Below are positions 6,378 to 7,702 of a stretch of DNA of 7,702 nucleotides, one piece after another. Source of the DNA: Acidobacteriota bacterium (GTDB taxonomy: Bacteria > Acidobacteriota > Terriglobia > Terriglobales > Acidobacteriaceae). The first letter of the stretch is position 1. Each line of letters opens with the position of its first letter. Both the position numbers and the translations under genes were made by a program. The stretch is from contig JAJZNH010000344.1 in the NCBI GenBank assembly GCA_021811745.1, positions 1-7,702 of the forward strand, in the 5' to 3' direction. The notes under the pieces are model-generated. The model saw only the letters and a list, made by a program, of their open reading frames with translations, was not told the DNA's origin and ran no database searches.

Positions 6378-6873
6378 GAAGGTGCGGTTGCTACGTTTCC
6401 TTGCTGTCCTGCTGGTTCTCCCGTTGTTGTTCGTAGCTGCGTGTAATCGCGGTGCGCGCCCGTCCCAGCCGGGTCTTAAGGCGCCCGATTTCACCGTCAA
6501 CGACGGCACCACCAAGGTGCACCTGGCCGATTACCGCGGCAAGGTGGTGCTGCTCAACTTCTGGGCCACCTGGTGCGCTCCCTGCGTGATGGAGATGCCT
6601 TCCCTTCTCCAGCTCCACCACGACATGCCCAATCTCGAGATCATAGGCGTCAGCGTGGACGACGATCCCAAGGCCTACTCGAGCTTTCTGCGCAGCCGGC
6701 ATATCGACTTCACCACGGTGCGCGATCCCAGCGAATCGGCGCCCAATCTCTTCCACACCGACATGTGGCCGGAAACATACGTGATCGACCGCAAGGGTGT
6801 GATCCGCAGCAAGTTCGTCGGCGCCCAGGACTGGACCAGCCCGGAGATCCGCGCTTACCTGAAAAGCCTGTGA
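6376..6873 (+). CDS. TlpA-like thioredoxin-fold lipoprotein
   Basis: A 165-residue thiol-disulfide oxidoreductase of the TlpA/ResA group. The N-terminus is a lipoprotein signal: basic MKVRLLR, a hydrophobic core, and the lipobox VAAC with Cys23 as the lipidated residue. The mature protein would be tethered to a membrane facing the periplasm. The AhpC/TSA-redoxin-like domain starts at about residue 37 (APDF), with the redox site WCAPC (Cys67, Cys70) and the cis-proline region MWPETYVID (Pro132). Such proteins typically reduce cytochrome c apoproteins or other extracytoplasmic thiols; the partner is not shown here. ATG 6376 has no Shine-Dalgarno sequence. The in-frame GTG 6382 lies six bases after a -10-like TATTAT and would give a leaderless transcript with the signal peptide still intact; TTG 6388 with AAGG five bases before it is a third option. 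Confidence 0.9.
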   Translation: MKVRLLRFLAVLLVLPLLFVAACNRGARPSQPGLKAPDFTVNDGTTKVHLADYRGKVVLLNFWATWCAPCVMEMPSLLQLHHDMPNLEIIGVSVDDDPKAYSSFLRSRHIDFTTVRDPSESAPNLFHTDMWPETYVIDRKGVIRSKFVGAQDWTSPEIRAYLKSL

Positions 6874-6914
6874 GTCAGGTGGCACATTTCTGATCTCTGC
6901 CCCATAAAATCTGT

Positions 6915-6923
6915 TGCTATCAT
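6915..6923 (+). promoter_or_regulatory. Extended -10 promoter candidate, leaderless
   Basis: TGCTATCAT is an extended -10 (TGn plus TATCAT, five of six matches) whose expected start site falls at about 6930, the A of the following ATG. No good -35 is visible, which an extended -10 can offset. The next gene has no properly spaced ribosome-binding site (GAAGG is one base from the ATG), so a leaderless message is the simplest reading. A TAAAAT at 6905-6910 is an alternative -10 that would leave a leader of about 14 bases. Confidence 0.4.
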
Positions 6924-6929
6924 GAAGGT

Positions 6930-7196
6930 ATGACCACGGTAGAAGTTCTCTATCGCTATGCCACGCCGCCGACCGAGCAGGTGGCGCGTGCGCTGGCGCG
7001 GACCCGCGACGTGTATGGCATTCGCAAGCTGGCGATCGATACTGCCGCGCACACCATCCGCGTCGAGTTCGACGCCACCCGCCTGAATGCACCCGCGGTC
7101 TCCAGGATGCTGCTCGCTGCCGGCCTCGATCTCGCTGAAGAACTGCCGATGATTCCGCCACCCGCGCCTGAGCCCGAACCCGCACCGGCATCGTGA
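6930..7196 (+). CDS. Small HMA-like protein without metal-binding cysteines
   Basis: An 88-residue protein. Residues 1-70 follow the beta-alpha-beta-beta-alpha-beta pattern of heavy-metal-associated (Atx1/CopZ-like) domains: VEVLYRY, the helix TEQVARALART, a VYGIRKLAID turn and strand (the usual GV...V segment), TIRVEFDATRLN (usual VxVxyDpxxxs), the helix AVSRMLLAAG, and LDLAEEL. The GMxCxxC loop that holds copper or zinc in that family is replaced by ATPPTE, and the protein has no cysteine at all, so metal transport is unlikely. The tail from about residue 73 is a Pro/Glu/Ala run (PPPAPEPEPAPAS), probably disordered. I do not recognise a named family, and the fold assignment is by pattern only. 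It sits 56 bases after tlpA in the same direction and seems to have its own promoter. A redox or heme-maturation link to tlpA is possible but unsupported. Confidence 0.65.
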   Translation: MTTVEVLYRYATPPTEQVARALARTRDVYGIRKLAIDTAAHTIRVEFDATRLNAPAVSRMLLAAGLDLAEELPMIPPPAPEPEPAPAS

Positions 7197-7337
7197 TCTT
7201 GTTGGCTCTCGCACTGAAGGCGTTCACGCCGCCGCAAAAGCTTCGTATTGATGGCCGTATTGCTTCTTCCCATGATTTGCACAACCGGAAGCAAGGCCCG
7301 CGACCAGCGTTCCGTTTAGGATGGACATGGACGCCCC

Positions 7338-7702
7338 ATGACGGACAAGAAATCCCTCTCCCCTGACCTTCTTCTTCACATCGCCCAAGCCCTGAACCTT
7401 CCCCTTCGCGGCGTCACCTCCGTGATCGAGCTGCTCGACGACGGCGGCACGGTCCCGTTCATCGCCCGCTACCGCAAGGAAGCCACCGGCAATCTCGACG
7501 AAGTGCAGATTCGCTCCATCGAAGAACAGCTCGCCTATTTCCGTGAGTTGGAAGACCGGCGCGCCTCCATCCTTTCTTCCATTGCCGAACAGGGCAAGCT
7601 CACCGACGAGCTGAAGGCCCGCATCGAGGCCGTGCTCGAGAAGAACGATCTGGAAGATCTCTACCTGCCTTACAAGCCCAAGCGCCGCACCAAGGCGCAG
7701 AT
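7338..7702 (+). CDS. tex: Tex RNA-binding transcription accessory protein, N-terminal part (3' end outside window)
   Basis: The first 121 codons of a Tex (YhgF) protein; the frame is still open at the window edge and the full family length is about 700-780 residues. The recognisable Tex N-terminal helical region contains [17 protein letters not shown] (39-55), the charged helix [19 protein letters not shown] (61-79) and [16 protein letters not shown] (105-120). The YqgF-like, helix-hairpin-helix and S1 domains would follow outside the window. Tex binds nucleic acid and associates with the transcription machinery; it is widespread and usually not essential. ATG 7338 is the only possible start in this frame, since TAG at 7317-7319 closes it upstream. 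There is no good Shine-Dalgarno sequence; AGGATGG (7318-7324) is 13 bases away. A six-codon frame at 7321-7341 (MDMDAP) ends in TGA overlapping the tex ATG and might load ribosomes. Confidence 0.92.
   Translation, partial: MTDKKSLSPDLLLHIAQALNLPLRGVTSVIELLDDGGTVPFIARYRKEATGNLDEVQIRSIEEQLAYFRELEDRRASILSSIAEQGKLTDELKARIEAVLEKNDLEDLYLPYKPKRRTKAQ

Noticed and set aside
6855..6882. Inverted repeat ACCTGA/TCAGGT at the end of tlpA as a terminator
   Set aside because: Only six base pairs with a 12-base loop, starting inside the coding region and without a T tract; an alternative CCTG/CAGG pairing is equally good. Too weak to annotate.
6922..6933. Three-codon frame ATG-AAG-GTA-TGA before the small HMA-like gene
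   Set aside because: It lies partly inside the candidate -10 hexamer and would not be transcribed if that promoter is used; a chance overlap is more likely.
7260..7294. Inverted repeat TTGCTTC/GAAGCAA between the HMA-like gene and tex
   Set aside because: Seven base pairs around a 21-base loop, no T tract and no flanking symmetry; easily chance in this gap.

Overview
The window is dense, GC-rich bacterial chromosome with almost no spare DNA; the longest gene-free stretch is about 140 bases (7197-7337). Protein style and gene content (short-form N-acetylglutamate synthase attached to an arg cluster, high GC, tandem PTPS-family genes) make me think of an acidobacterium. That assignment is an inference from recognition, not something the window proves.

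Region 1 (1-3446, plus strand) is an arginine biosynthesis cluster: the 3' end of argD, then argF, argH and a short GNAT protein that looks like the stand-alone N-acetylglutamate synthase. argF overlaps argD by 11 bases and the argA-like gene overlaps argH by 14, so the group reads as one translationally coupled operon running from acetylornithine to argininosuccinate cleavage, plus the first acetylation step. The only gap, between argF and argH, is filled by an unrecognised 39-codon frame whose start overlaps the argF stop and whose stop overlaps the argH GTG start.

Region 2 (3476-6301, minus strand, convergent with region 1) reads from right to left as a membrane-anchored family 2 glycosyltransferase, a 108-base gap, then two different 6-pyruvoyl-tetrahydropterin synthase family proteins and GTP cyclohydrolase I. 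The last three genes are tightly linked (ATGA overlap, then a 4-base gap) and form a pterin module. Both PTPS proteins have the Cys-x5-His-Gly-His spacing of true PTPS, not the Cys-x3-His-Gly-His of QueD, and no queuosine partners are visible. The module therefore looks more like tetrahydropterin synthesis than queuosine synthesis.

Region 3 (6376-7702, plus strand, divergent from the glycosyltransferase) holds a TlpA-like thioredoxin lipoprotein, an 88-residue protein with the pattern of a heavy-metal-associated domain but no metal-binding cysteines, and the first 121 codons of tex. The tlpA and small-gene starts lack a usable Shine-Dalgarno sequence. Instead each has a -10-like hexamer exactly six bases before an in-frame start codon, which suggests leaderless transcripts. 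The AT island at the tlpA start also gives a perfect TATAAT on the opposite strand, facing the glycosyltransferase gene.

I saw no RNA genes, insertion sequences, CRISPR arrays or prophage genes. The most interesting items are the tandem PTPS pair, the leaderless or bidirectional promoter signals, the small frame between argF and argH, and the cysteine-less HMA-like protein.
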